64,000 bases of DNA from Paenibacillus luteus (GTDB lineage: Bacteria > Bacillota > Bacilli > Paenibacillales > Paenibacillaceae), in the NCBI RefSeq assembly GCF_006542765.1, contig NZ_SKCD01000033.1, forward strand, positions 62,001 through 126,000. Direction: 5' to 3'. This document shows positions 1-7,850 of the stretch, piece after piece. Under the pieces are notes generated by a model, which saw only the letters and a program-made list of their open reading frames with translations, was not told where the DNA came from and did no database searches. Positions within the stretch are counted from its first letter, which is position 1. Every line of letters begins with the position of its first letter. A program made the position numbers and the translations under genes.

Positions 1-1
1 G

Positions 2-565
2 ACGGATGTGTTTAACAGACTGAACGAGCATGGAATCGATCGCTCGGGCTGGTTCGGCGGCAAGGATATTTATGCTGAACGTAAAAGCCACTTCGAAGAG
101 GTATTTCACTGGAATGCCGGCAATACGCTTGCCACAAAGCTCTCGCTTAGGCATTCGCTATGGAAGCGGGATCCAACGAATGATCTTCGTGTCATCCAGT
201 TTTGCCTATCCTTGCCTGAAGAGCAATATGTTCAAAACGGGATGGATCGCGCTTTAATCCGGCGAGCGACTAATCAGCTTCTGCCCGATGAGGTAAGGCT
301 GAACCAGCGTACTCGCGGGGTCCAAGGCGCAGATTGGGTTCATCGGATGCTGCCGAAATGGAAGTTTTTCATGGAAGAGCTTAGGGTAATGATCGAGGAC
401 CGGATGTTTACGCAGTTTGTGGACGGGAAGGTGCTCCGCAAAGCGCTGTCGCAGCTAGGTGAGAGCGCCGAGCCGCGACATGCGGTTGATCCGAACTACA
501 GATTGCTGATGAGGAGTCTTATCGTCTATCGTTTTCTCAAAAATAAAGATATTGAAGGGAGGTGA
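2..565 (+). CDS. Lasso peptide macrolactam synthetase (asparagine synthase-like), C-terminal part
   Basis: This is the last 187 codons of a gene that begins before the window. The readable part resembles the C-terminal asparagine-synthase domain of lasso-peptide C proteins, which adenylate an Asp or Glu side chain of the core peptide and close the macrolactam with the N-terminal amine. Family-like features are the run RHSLWKRDPTNDLRV, then FCLSLPEEQYV and the RTRGVQGADW segment. The nucleotide-binding SGG motif would lie upstream and is not visible. The stop overlaps the ribosome site of the precursor gene, and kinase, PqqD, peptidase and exporter genes follow in the same direction. That context makes a lasso cyclase far more likely than a housekeeping AsnB. 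Confidence 0.85.
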   Translation, partial: TDVFNRLNEHGIDRSGWFGGKDIYAERKSHFEEVFHWNAGNTLATKLSLRHSLWKRDPTNDLRVIQFCLSLPEEQYVQNGMDRALIRRATNQLLPDEVRLNQRTRGVQGADWVHRMLPKWKFFMEELRVMIEDRMFTQFVDGKVLRKALSQLGESAEPRHAVDPNYRLLMRSLIVYRFLKNKDIEGR

Positions 566-570
566 CAACT

Positions 571-714
571 ATGCAAACGAAAAAGCAATGGAACAAACCT
601 GAGCTGGAGATCCTTCATGTACATATGACTGCGGCTTCAACTACGAACGGTCCTCTGACGGATGAGGCCTACGTGCCAGGGAAATATTCAGAAAAACCTC
701 GTTTTACTAGCTAA
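571..714 (+). CDS. Lasso peptide precursor, 47 residues
   Basis: This short gene lies between the cyclase and the kinase, with GGGAGGTGA 5 bases before the ATG and overlapping the cyclase stop. The N-terminal leader has W7-N-K-P10 followed by LEIL, which resembles the YxxP leader motif bound by PqqD-like B1 proteins. Thr20 looks like the conserved leader threonine normally at position -2. The rest is rich in Gly, Pro and Thr, has Asp31 and Glu32 as possible ring acceptors, and ends in Ser47. A terminal serine is what the HPr-kinase-like partner of paeninodin phosphorylates. Cleavage after Thr20-Ala21 would put the acceptors at core positions 10 and 11, outside the known 7-9 range. A core starting at Ser23 would give Asp at position 9. 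The mature N-terminus is therefore uncertain. Confidence 0.85.
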   Translation: MQTKKQWNKPELEILHVHMTAASTTNGPLTDEAYVPGKYSEKPRFTS

Positions 715-738
715 GCTATTATTAGAATCGTATGGCAA

Positions 739-775
739 AGAAAGCCCTTATACATGAGGTGTATAAGGGCTTTCT
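739..775 (+). terminator. Strong hairpin between lasso precursor and kinase
   Basis: A perfect 16-base-pair stem (739-754 with 760-775) with a 5-base loop lies 25 bases after the precursor stop. Only a short T stretch follows, so it probably ends part of the transcription or protects the 3' end of the precursor mRNA. Either would give more precursor than enzyme transcript, as is common in peptide-natural-product operons. Confidence 0.7.
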
Positions 776-808
776 GGCTATAATCATGCAAGTGATGGAG
801 TGAGGACC

Positions 809-1732
809 TTGTCAGCAATACACACCAAAATGGCTTATAAGGCATTTGGCCTGATGATCGAAAGCGAGCTTTCGCTGCCTGAGCTGGCCAGAGTTGAGGA
901 CAGCAGGGAGCCTGTTGATGTGAAAGTGACCATCGATTCTTCATTGAAGGATTCGTTAAATCTTGAGCCTTATGATTTTACAGTGGATGGCTCTGCAATT
1001 ACGGTCATGATGCCAGAGGCAGCGGTGTTTCGAGTGGAGGGTGGAGACCGTATCATTATTTCCCCTCTGGATGGAGCGGATGAGGATTTGATCCGTTTGT
1101 ACGTTCTTGGCACTTGTGTAGGGGCATTGCTTCTGCAGCGCAGCATTTATCCGCTGCATGGAAGCGCAATTGCTATAAACAGCAAAGCTTACGCATTCGT
1201 AGGGCACTCGGGCGCTGGGAAATCAACACTTGCTTCAGCCTTTATAAGCAAAGGATACTCCCTACTGAGCGATGATGTTATCGCGCTCTCTCCTTTTGAA
1301 TCAGCTCAGCCCACGTTTGTGACACCGGCATATCCCCAGCAGAAGCTATGGCAGCAAAGCCTCGATGCGTTTGGCGTGAAGAAAGAAGAGCTGAAGGCCA
1401 TTTACGGCAGGGAAACTAAATTTTGCATTCCGGTAGTAACGAGCTTTTGTTCCACAGCGTTGCCGCTTGGCGGTGTTTTTGAGCTTTCAACAACGGATGA
1501 GGATGACGTAAGCGTTCAGCTTGTTCCAGCGCTTGAACGATTGGATTTGTTGTTTCGCCATACCTACCGTAATTTTTTGGTCCAAAAACTAGGCATGACG
1601 CATTGGCATTTCAACAGCTCCGCCAAGCTTGCGGGCAAGCTGCCTATCTACCAGCTGCGGAGGCCATTGAACCGCTTTACAGCTCCACAACTTGTTGAGC
1701 TAGTGTTGAATACGATATCTGCGGAGGTATAA
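809..1732 (+). CDS. HPr kinase-like lasso peptide kinase (PadeK-like)
   Basis: A protein of about 307 residues with a P-loop GHSGAGKST near residue 131, followed by the SDDVIALSP segment typical of the HPr kinase/phosphorylase fold (nucleotide and metal binding). The N-terminus has YKAFGLMIESELSLPEL, which I associate with the HPrK-like proteins of lasso clusters. In the paeninodin pathway the equivalent enzyme phosphorylates the C-terminal serine of the precursor, and the precursor here also ends in serine. The start is uncertain. TTG at 809 has GGAG eight bases upstream, GTG at 800 opens the same frame with a poorer site, and ATG at 830 is possible. The stop is directly followed by the ATG of the PqqD-like gene, so they are translationally linked. 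Confidence 0.83.
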   Translation: MSAIHTKMAYKAFGLMIESELSLPELARVEDSREPVDVKVTIDSSLKDSLNLEPYDFTVDGSAITVMMPEAAVFRVEGGDRIIISPLDGADEDLIRLYVLGTCVGALLLQRSIYPLHGSAIAINSKAYAFVGHSGAGKSTLASAFISKGYSLLSDDVIALSPFESAQPTFVTPAYPQQKLWQQSLDAFGVKKEELKAIYGRETKFCIPVVTSFCSTALPLGGVFELSTTDEDDVSVQLVPALERLDLLFRHTYRNFLVQKLGMTHWHFNSSAKLAGKLPIYQLRRPLNRFTAPQLVELVLNTISAEV

Positions 1733-2044
1733 ATGATGACAAAAAGCCAGGCAATAACCATACAAGCTCTATTGATGGAGCAACTGATCACGCAGGACCC
1801 CAACAATATCGTGAGCGATATGGGTGAGGAGAAAGTGGTTTTAAGTATTGAGAACGGAAAATATTACAACTTGGGTGCAATGGGCAGCCAGATTTGGGAT
1901 TTGATTCAAGAGCCAGTTACGATTCAGCACGTTGTTGAAGCATTATTGAAGGAATATGAGGTAAGCAAGGAAGTGTGCGAGGAGCAGGTGCTTTCGTTTT
2001 TGTCTCACCTGGTAGAAGAACGATTGATTCAAATGAAAGATTAG
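1733..2044 (+). CDS. PqqD-like lasso leader-recognition protein (B1)
   Basis: 103 residues of the PqqD/RRE fold. This family binds the precursor leader and delivers it to the peptidase and cyclase. Visible signatures are the early GEEKVVLSIENGKYYNLGAMGSQIW stretch (beta-strands, then the Y-L-x-x-x-G-x-x-I-W motif, in two parts), the middle VEALLKEYEV and the final FLSHLVEERLI helix. The ATG immediately follows the kinase stop, and the GGAGG ribosome site lies inside the end of the kinase gene. The partner peptidase is the next gene, matching the split B1/B2 organisation of Gram-positive lasso clusters. Confidence 0.9.
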   Translation: MMTKSQAITIQALLMEQLITQDPNNIVSDMGEEKVVLSIENGKYYNLGAMGSQIWDLIQEPVTIQHVVEALLKEYEVSKEVCEEQVLSFLSHLVEERLIQMKD

Positions 2045-2059
2045 GTATGCGGTGAGCCT

Positions 2060-2515
2060 ATGGCCAAGTTGATGAGATTAAAAGTATTGTTTTCATTGGA
2101 TATAAGGACAATTTTATTATTGGTTGAAGCTGTGTTTGATTTGGGCTGGGCCCGGCTCCGCATAGCCTTTCAGCCATTTTCAAAAATCGCTCCTTCACTA
2201 GGGCATTATATGATAGAAACGGAGAGCGAGCCGCTCGCTGAGCACAGGCAGTCTCTCTTGCAAGTCCGCTCTGTTATTCACATTGCCAGCAGACATACCC
2301 CGTGGGAGAGCAAGTGCTTAGCTCGGGCCATTGCGGGCATGAGAATGCTGGAGAGAAGGCACATAAGCAGCACTCTCTATCTTGGAACCGCCAAAGACGA
2401 CGCAGGCAAGCTGATTGCCCATGCGTGGCTGCGCAGCGGGGCGCATTATATTACCGGTGCTGAAGAAATGGAACGGTTTACAGTGACGGGCATGTTCGCC
2501 AAAGCAGCACAATAA
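2060..2515 (+). CDS. Transglutaminase-like lasso leader peptidase (B2)
   Basis: 151 residues of the lasso B2 family, cysteine proteases that remove the leader peptide. The active-site segment PWESKCLARA supplies the cysteine (about residue 80), followed by AHAWLRSGAHYITG, which supplies the histidine in the typical H-A-W-L-R context. The N-terminal region is hydrophobic and amphipathic, as usual for these proteins. ATG at 2060 has a GGTGAG ribosome site. It lies 15 bases after B1 and 2 bases before the exporter gene, so all are likely on one transcript. The substrate is inferred to be the precursor at 571. Confidence 0.88.
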   Translation: MAKLMRLKVLFSLDIRTILLLVEAVFDLGWARLRIAFQPFSKIAPSLGHYMIETESEPLAEHRQSLLQVRSVIHIASRHTPWESKCLARAIAGMRMLERRHISSTLYLGTAKDDAGKLIAHAWLRSGAHYITGAEEMERFTVTGMFAKAAQ

Positions 2516-2517
2516 TA

Positions 2518-4344
2518 GTGACAGAAAGTGATGAAGCGATGAATCATCTCCTATATTTCTCGAAAAAACTGCATGCTTTTGGGGGCAAGGCGCTGTATAT
2601 GAATCTCTTTGGCATGATGCTTGTCGGTCTACTGGACGGTGTAGGCATTTTGCTGATTGCGCCTTTGCTTAGCGTGATCGGGATTGTTAATATCCCGTTA
2701 GCCTCCATACCTGGCCTTCATTATTTGGCAGCATTGCAGGAGCTCCCAAGAGCGAGGGCCTTATTTATTATATTAGCTCTCTATATCATGCTGGTTACTG
2801 TGCAAGGATTGGTAGGACGTTATTTAAGCCTTCAAGAAATCAAGATCCATACGGGGTACGTCAATCAGATCCGCTTGGAAATTTATCGGTCGCTGCTGCA
2901 AGCCAACTGGGGTTTCTTTATCAGAAGAAGAAAGACGGATCTTATTAACTCGTTGACAGGCGAGCTCGCCCGCGTAACGAACGGAGCTTATTTATTTTTA
3001 CAGTTAATGACATCTGCAGCATTTACAGCCATTCAAATCGGCTTGGCTTTTTTTATTTCAGCTAAAATGACGTTATTTGTACTTTGCTGCGGAATCGCCG
3101 TAGCGTTGCTCTCACGAAGATATATTAAACAATCCAGAGTGATTGGAACAGCCACCATGGAGCTCGCTCAGAGCTATTTGGCAGGCATTTCCGACCATTT
3201 TAACGGAATGAAAGACATTAAAAGCAATTTGCTGGAATCCTCGCGTTATCGCTGGCTGCTTGATTGGTCAGATAAGATTGCGCATGAACGGTTTGAAAAT
3301 TCAAGAGTGCGGAGCAATTCGCAGCTCTTTTATAAGATTTTTTCGGCGATTATGATTGCTGTGTTTGTGTTTGCATCGGTCTTGCTTTTTCAAAGCCAAG
3401 GGGGATATTTGCTGCTTATCTTGGTAATCTTCTCACGTTTATGGCCACGTTTCACAACCATTCAAGCGAACATGGAACAAATTGCTTCCTGCTTGCCGGC
3501 GTTCAAGGTATTGATGCAGCTTCAGCAGGATTGCAGCGCAGCCAAGGAGTTAATGAATGGAGATGAGCTCGGGGGAGAGCATGTGGCGCCGCTCAAGATT
3601 GAGCAGCAGCTTGAATGTCGGCAGGTCTATTTTCGGTACGATAAGCAGCAGCCGGACTATACGCTTGAAGCAATTAATTTGAGAATTCCCGCCAACGGAA
3701 TGACGGCGATCGTCGGTCAATCGGGTGCGGGTAAAAGCACATTAATTGATTTGATGATGGGTTTGATGAAACCAGAGCTTGGGCATATCCTCATAGATGG
3801 CAAAGTCGTTTCGGAAGATGAGCTATTCTCGCTAAGAAAAGCAATCAGCTACGTTCCTCAAGAGCCGTTTCTCTTTCATGGGACAATCAAAGACAATTTA
3901 TTGATGATCGACCCGTCGGCGAGCGAGGAGCACATGTGGGAAGCGATGGAATTTTCTTCGGCAGCCGAATTTGTCCGTAAGCTGCCGCTAGGGCTGAATA
4001 CGGTCATTGGGGACCGTGGGATCCGCCTGTCGGGTGGCGAGCGGCAACGGCTTGTTCTTGCACGGGCGATTCTGAGAAAGCCATATATCTTGATACTTGA
4101 TGAGGCGACCAGCGCTCTCGACAGCCTGAATGAAACGAAAATTCAAGAGGCCATCGAGCGGTTGAAAGGATTTATGACCGTAATTGTGATTGCTCACCGT
4201 CTATCTACTATTCGAAATGCGGATCAGGTCATCGTACTGGAAAATGGAAAGGTGGTCCAATCCGGAAGCTTCCTCTTGCTCTCGGAGGATAAGAAGGGGC
4301 TGTTCAGCCGTTTGCTAGGGAATCAGCTGCAAGTAGCATTGTAG
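2518..4344 (+). CDS. Lasso peptide ABC exporter (fused membrane and ATPase domains)
   Basis: 608 residues with an exporter transmembrane domain in the first ~330 and a nucleotide-binding domain after ~residue 365. Walker A is GQSGAGKST, the signature is LSGGERQRL, Walker B is YILILDEATSAL, and the H-loop is IVIAHRLST. It probably exports the finished lasso peptide and may confer self-immunity, as lasso D proteins do. GTG at 2518 is two bases after the peptidase stop. ATG at 2539 is an alternative start. There is no N-terminal C39 peptidase domain, consistent with a separate leader peptidase. It is the last gene of the cluster visible here. Confidence 0.88.
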   Translation: MTESDEAMNHLLYFSKKLHAFGGKALYMNLFGMMLVGLLDGVGILLIAPLLSVIGIVNIPLASIPGLHYLAALQELPRARALFIILALYIMLVTVQGLVGRYLSLQEIKIHTGYVNQIRLEIYRSLLQANWGFFIRRRKTDLINSLTGELARVTNGAYLFLQLMTSAAFTAIQIGLAFFISAKMTLFVLCCGIAVALLSRRYIKQSRVIGTATMELAQSYLAGISDHFNGMKDIKSNLLESSRYRWLLDWSDKIAHERFENSRVRSNSQLFYKIFSAIMIAVFVFASVLLFQSQGGYLLLILVIFSRLWPRFTTIQANMEQIASCLPAFKVLMQLQQDCSAAKELMNGDELGGEHVAPLKIEQQLECRQVYFRYDKQQPDYTLEAINLRIPANGMTAIVGQSGAGKSTLIDLMMGLMKPELGHILIDGKVVSEDELFSLRKAISYVPQEPFLFHGTIKDNLLMIDPSASEEHMWEAMEFSSAAEFVRKLPLGLNTVIGDRGIRLSGGERQRLVLARAILRKPYILILDEATSALDSLNETKIQEAIERLKGFMTVIVIAHRLSTIRNADQVIVLENGKVVQSGSFLLLSEDKKGLFSRLLGNQLQVAL

Positions 4345-4362
4345 GGAAAACTTGATTATACT

Positions 4363-4390
4363 GGGTAAAATGACGGATTTCATTTTGCCC
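4363..4390 (+). terminator. Weak hairpin after the lasso operon
   Basis: GGGTAAAATG at 4363-4372 pairs with CATTTTGCCC at 4381-4390 with one mismatch. There is no T-tract, so termination would be inefficient or Rho-dependent. It is the only candidate end for the lasso operon before the next gene. Confidence 0.35.
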
Positions 4391-4447
4391 GAAATCAGGG
4401 TATCCTAACAGGATTGGTTTGCTCATTATCCGAACAGGAGGACGTAT

Positions 4448-5212
4448 TTGGCTATCATACTAACAGCAGCGGCAGCGGTGCTTCTCTTATACCTACTTTT
4501 TATTTTACCTACCCAGTGGCTCAAGGTGGAGAGAATCAGTCATCCCATCGGCTTAAACAAGCGTATCCTCCAAATTAGCGATCTGCATGTTGACCGATTG
4601 CGCGTAAGCGCAGAGCGAATCCGCCGCGAGATTGCGAAGGCGAAGCCGGATTACATCGTGTTGACGGGCGATTATACGTACAAGGAACGATTTCTTCCGC
4701 GTGTTGCGTATTATCTCAAGGTGATCGCTGATAGCGGCATTCCTGTTTATGCGGTCCTTGGCAATCATGACTACGAGCTTCCTCGCTTGAAGCGGCTGCT
4801 TGATCTTTTCAAAGCTCATGGCATTCCTGTGCTCCGCAATGAAAATAGGAGAGTGGACGGTTTTCAGCTCGTTGGCATCGATAATGCCAGCACGCATCAT
4901 AGCCGAATCCTCCCCTCATTCAAAGGGATAAGCGGCGATCTTCCAATCGTCGTGATTACGCATGATCCTAATGTCGTTTTGGCAATCAGGCGACCCTATC
5001 ACTATTTAATGGCAGGCCACTTTCACGGAAAACAGTTAAATGTACCGTTCTTTTTTGCATTTAAGCCTAAAGGTCCCTTGTCGGTTAAAGGAATTTATAA
5101 AGGGCTTCATAAGGATAAGAATGGCGTGTTCTACATTTCCAAAGGAATCGGCCAGGCGGGTGTCAACGCACGGTTTATGGTGAGAAGCGAGATAACGGTT
5201 CATGATTTATGA
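4448..5212 (+). CDS. Membrane-anchored calcineurin-like metallophosphoesterase
   Basis: 254 residues with one N-terminal hydrophobic segment (about residues 1-19), then a YaeI-type phosphoesterase domain. All metal-binding blocks are present: DLHVD near residue 46, GDYT near 75, GNHDY near 106, THDPN near 177 and GHFHGKQ near 194. The family hydrolyses phosphomonoester or phosphodiester bonds using two metal ions, and some members act on lipid-linked substrates. The substrate here is unknown. The TTG start is supported by AGGAGGA 5 bases upstream. It lies about 100 bases after the exporter and separate from it by function, so it is probably not part of the lasso pathway. Confidence 0.85.
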   Translation: MAIILTAAAAVLLLYLLFILPTQWLKVERISHPIGLNKRILQISDLHVDRLRVSAERIRREIAKAKPDYIVLTGDYTYKERFLPRVAYYLKVIADSGIPVYAVLGNHDYELPRLKRLLDLFKAHGIPVLRNENRRVDGFQLVGIDNASTHHSRILPSFKGISGDLPIVVITHDPNVVLAIRRPYHYLMAGHFHGKQLNVPFFFAFKPKGPLSVKGIYKGLHKDKNGVFYISKGIGQAGVNARFMVRSEITVHDL

Positions 5213-5332
5213 TCCGTTGTCTTGTTTTTTTTCAAATATAGGAAAGTAAGTCATTTTGCCATTCTATCTCTATATTTCTCGGAATGAAACGCGCTGCGCC
5301 GCCAGAGGACGGTGACATCCGTTTAACCTTGG

Positions 5333-5362
5333 TTGACAAAGGGATAGGAAGCCGCTTATATT
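5333..5362 (+). promoter_or_regulatory. Sigma-A promoter upstream of a terminator-containing leader
   Basis: TTGACA at 5333-5338, an 18-base spacer and TATATT at 5357-5362. Transcription would start near 5370 and meet the terminator at 5442-5489 before the hydrolase gene. Confidence 0.6.
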
Positions 5363-5441
5363 TGTATATAACCAAGTAAACTTATGCGAATATATTATTT
5401 TGAATGGCAGACCGTGTATTTTATATTTTGCATGCGACCGT

Positions 5442-5489
5442 AAAAACGGAGGTGTCCTTTTTATCAAAAAGGATAACCTCCGTTTTTTT
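5442..5489 (+). terminator. Strong intrinsic terminator ahead of the hydrolase gene
   Basis: A long stem (AAAACGGAGGT and TCCTTTTT pairing with AAAAAGGA and ACCTCCGTTTT, one bulge) with loop ATC, followed by an eight-T tract. It lies only 26 bases before the hydrolase ATG. It may end the metallophosphoesterase transcript, or act as an attenuator or small-RNA 3' end for the promoter at 5333. Confidence 0.85.
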
Positions 5490-5515
5490 TATTCAGAATC
5501 GGAGGAGTGGTTAAA

Positions 5516-6307
5516 ATGTCAGAAAAAACGATTGTGTCGCACCCTTTTGAGATTAAGTTAACGGAGAAGTTGGTATTGCTAGGGAATGTAAAAACAATAG
5601 AGGATGGAATAAACAAGCCTGTCGTCATTGTGGCGCATGGGTACAGAGGTTTTCAGGATTGGGCTTTTTGGCCGGAAGTAACCGACAGCTTGGCGGAGAA
5701 TGGCTTTTATGCCATAAGCTTTGACTTCTCGCGCATCACTGCAAAGGAATCGGGACTTGGCGAGACTGAAGTTGCAGAGGCCAGCACTATCTCTCAGGAG
5801 CTAGTGGATTTAGAAGTTATCGTCCAACATGTGAAGCAAAGGCTTTTGCCTTTGAATGCGGAAGCAAGCGTCAGCCGAATTGCGCTGCTTGGCCACAGCA
5901 GAGCAGGCAGCAGCAGCCTCATATTGGCAGCAGAGGAGCCGGAACATGTGCAAGCCGTCGTGGTATGGAATGGCGGTGGGGCGCCTGCCCGCGCAGCAGC
6001 AGAGCAAAATGTCACGCTGCTCCAGCAAATCGTATCTGAGGATGCGGAAGTGAATAAGGAACGGTTCGATGTGCCAGCTCTTTTTCATACTTTGGAGCAG
6101 CCGGTGCTTGTCGTTCAGGGAAGCAGCGACAATGAGCGCCTGCTTGCTATTCATGCCAAGCTGAAGGAAGCAAATCCTGATCAAACCTTTGTGACGATCG
6201 AAGGCGCGGACCATGTGTTTGGCGTTTTGCATCCTTATAAGGGAGCAACGCTGCATCTGACAGAAGCGCTGAAAGCGAGCGTGGATTTTTTGAAAAAAGT
6301 TTATTGA
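5516..6307 (+). CDS. Alpha/beta hydrolase (dienelactone-hydrolase-like)
   Basis: 263 residues. The nucleophile elbow is GHSRAGSSS near residue 124. An early HGYRGFQDW segment gives the oxyanion region, VQGSSDNE near residue 200 is the usual place of the acidic residue, and GADHVFG near residue 230 carries the catalytic histidine. It is probably an intracellular serine esterase or peptidase-like hydrolase, with no signal peptide and unknown substrate. ATG at 5516 is chosen because GGAGGA sits 9 bases upstream. A GTG at 5507 in the same frame would overlap that site. Confidence 0.85.
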   Translation: MSEKTIVSHPFEIKLTEKLVLLGNVKTIEDGINKPVVIVAHGYRGFQDWAFWPEVTDSLAENGFYAISFDFSRITAKESGLGETEVAEASTISQELVDLEVIVQHVKQRLLPLNAEASVSRIALLGHSRAGSSSLILAAEEPEHVQAVVVWNGGGAPARAAAEQNVTLLQQIVSEDAEVNKERFDVPALFHTLEQPVLVVQGSSDNERLLAIHAKLKEANPDQTFVTIEGADHVFGVLHPYKGATLHLTEALKASVDFLKKVY

Positions 6308-6333
6308 TCGTAAGAGGAGATTAAAAAATATGA

Positions 6334-6363
6334 TTGACAGCGAAAACCCAACGATGATATATT
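6334..6363 (+). promoter_or_regulatory. Sigma-A promoter for the dicarboxylate/cystine symporter
   Basis: TTGACA at 6334-6339, 18-base spacer, TATATT at 6358-6363, about 110 bases before the symporter ATG. A GGAATT core that could be a CymR-type site lies at 6395-6400, just after the expected start point. Confidence 0.65.
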
Positions 6364-6474
6364 ATCTCAGGAAGCAAAACATAGTAATCTTATCGGAATT
6401 AAAGATTAACTAATTTATGGTTAATCTAGGTTCTGCGAAATAGGATTTCGGACTGAGAGGATGATCGTTGCATT

Positions 6475-7830
6475 ATGGAAAATAATTTATTAACCGCACT
6501 CGAAACCAACTGGATAACATTAGTTGTATCGGCAATCTTGCTCGGTGGCCTTTATTATTTGGCCAAAAAACGCGTAGCCTTCGGAACGCGGGTTTTGATC
6601 GCGCTTGGCCTTGGTCTACTCGCAGGCATTATCTTCAACAACTACAAGCTGGACACGGAAGGCGTAGGCACGATCGGTTCTATTTATATCAATTTGATTC
6701 GCATGATCGTTATACCGCTTGTGTTCGTACTCGTCATTAACAGTATTATTTCGATTACTAACATTGAATTTTTACGCAAGCTGAGCGTGAAGACGATTGG
6801 GTGGTTTTTGGCCACAACGGGAGTCGCGGCAATTATCGGACTGTTGGTTGCATCGGCAATCAATCCAGGAGCGGGCTTTGAATTGATTAAGCCTGAAAAT
6901 TTTGAAGCGCGCGAAGTGCCAAGCTTCTTTAAAGTCATATTGGACCAAGTTCCTTCCAATCCAATTAACGACGCAGCAGACGGCAAGGTCGTACCGATCC
7001 TTATCTTTGCCCTCTTTATTGCGATTGCGATCGTTAAAGTAGGCGCGAAAAACCCAGATTCTGTTCAACCGTTTAAATCCTTCATTCAATCGGCAACGGT
7101 CATTATGCATCAGGTGGTTAAGTTCGTTCTGCGCTTCACGCCGTACGGCGTATACGCACTGATCGCGGTTATGGCTGCCAAATACGGCTGGGAAACGCTT
7201 GAACCGCTCGCTATGCTAATCGCGGTAAGCTACATTGCCCTAATTCTTCATTTTGTGTTTGTATTCGGCGGCTTGGTTACTTTTGTAGCCAAAGTGAATC
7301 CGCTCAAATTTTTCAAGAAGGCGTATCCGACGGTTGCAGTAGCTTTCACAACGCGAAGCAGCTTCGCGACACTGCCAATCAATCTGGAGGTTATTACGAA
7401 GCGGCTTCGCATTTCTCCGAAAATCGCAAGCTTCGTGGCACCACTTGGCGCAACGATGAACTTCAATGGATGCGGCGGGGTTTGGCCAGCGGTAGTAGCC
7501 GTGTTCATCTCTCAAGTGTACGGCGTATCTTTGTCAGCAACGGATTATGTATTGATCGTTTTAGTCAGCGTCATTTCCTCAATCGGTGTTGCAGGAGTTC
7601 CTGGACCGGCGTCCATTTCAACAACGGTTGTGCTTACAGCAGTTGGCCTCCCGCTAGAGGGTATCGCGCTTGTTGTAGCTGTTGAGTCCTTGATCGATAT
7701 GGGTCGTACGGCGGTTAACGCAACAGGTACTACGGTTACAGCACTGCTAGTTGCAAACTCCGAGGGTGAATTTGACCGTGAATCATTTGACCGCGGCGAA
7801 GAAGATGACCTGGAGCTTAACCCAGCTTAA
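6475..7830 (+). CDS. Dicarboxylate/amino acid:cation symporter, TcyP-like
   Basis: 451 residues of the DAACS family, polytopic membrane proteins that couple uptake to sodium or protons. Signatures are the serine-rich TTRSSFATLP hairpin near residue 295, PLGATMNFNG near 324, the SIGVAGVPGPA hairpin near 365 and DMGRTAVNATG near 410. The overall layout, with a long periplasmic-type loop around residues 135-165 and an acidic C-terminal tail, resembles the L-cystine transporter TcyP. The substrate assignment is weaker than the family assignment. The gene is alone between its own promoter and a terminator. The ribosome site before the ATG is poor (GAGAGGAT, spaced long). Confidence 0.88.
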   Translation: MENNLLTALETNWITLVVSAILLGGLYYLAKKRVAFGTRVLIALGLGLLAGIIFNNYKLDTEGVGTIGSIYINLIRMIVIPLVFVLVINSIISITNIEFLRKLSVKTIGWFLATTGVAAIIGLLVASAINPGAGFELIKPENFEAREVPSFFKVILDQVPSNPINDAADGKVVPILIFALFIAIAIVKVGAKNPDSVQPFKSFIQSATVIMHQVVKFVLRFTPYGVYALIAVMAAKYGWETLEPLAMLIAVSYIALILHFVFVFGGLVTFVAKVNPLKFFKKAYPTVAVAFTTRSSFATLPINLEVITKRLRISPKIASFVAPLGATMNFNGCGGVWPAVVAVFISQVYGVSLSATDYVLIVLVSVISSIGVAGVPGPASISTTVVLTAVGLPLEGIALVVAVESLIDMGRTAVNATGTTVTALLVANSEGEFDRESFDRGEEDDLELNPA

Positions 7831-7850
7831 TTGAAGTAATCAATAAAAAT

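Noticed and set aside
5284..5379. 31-codon ORF in the leader of the hydrolase gene
   Set aside because: No ribosome site, and it overlaps the promoter at 5333-5362.
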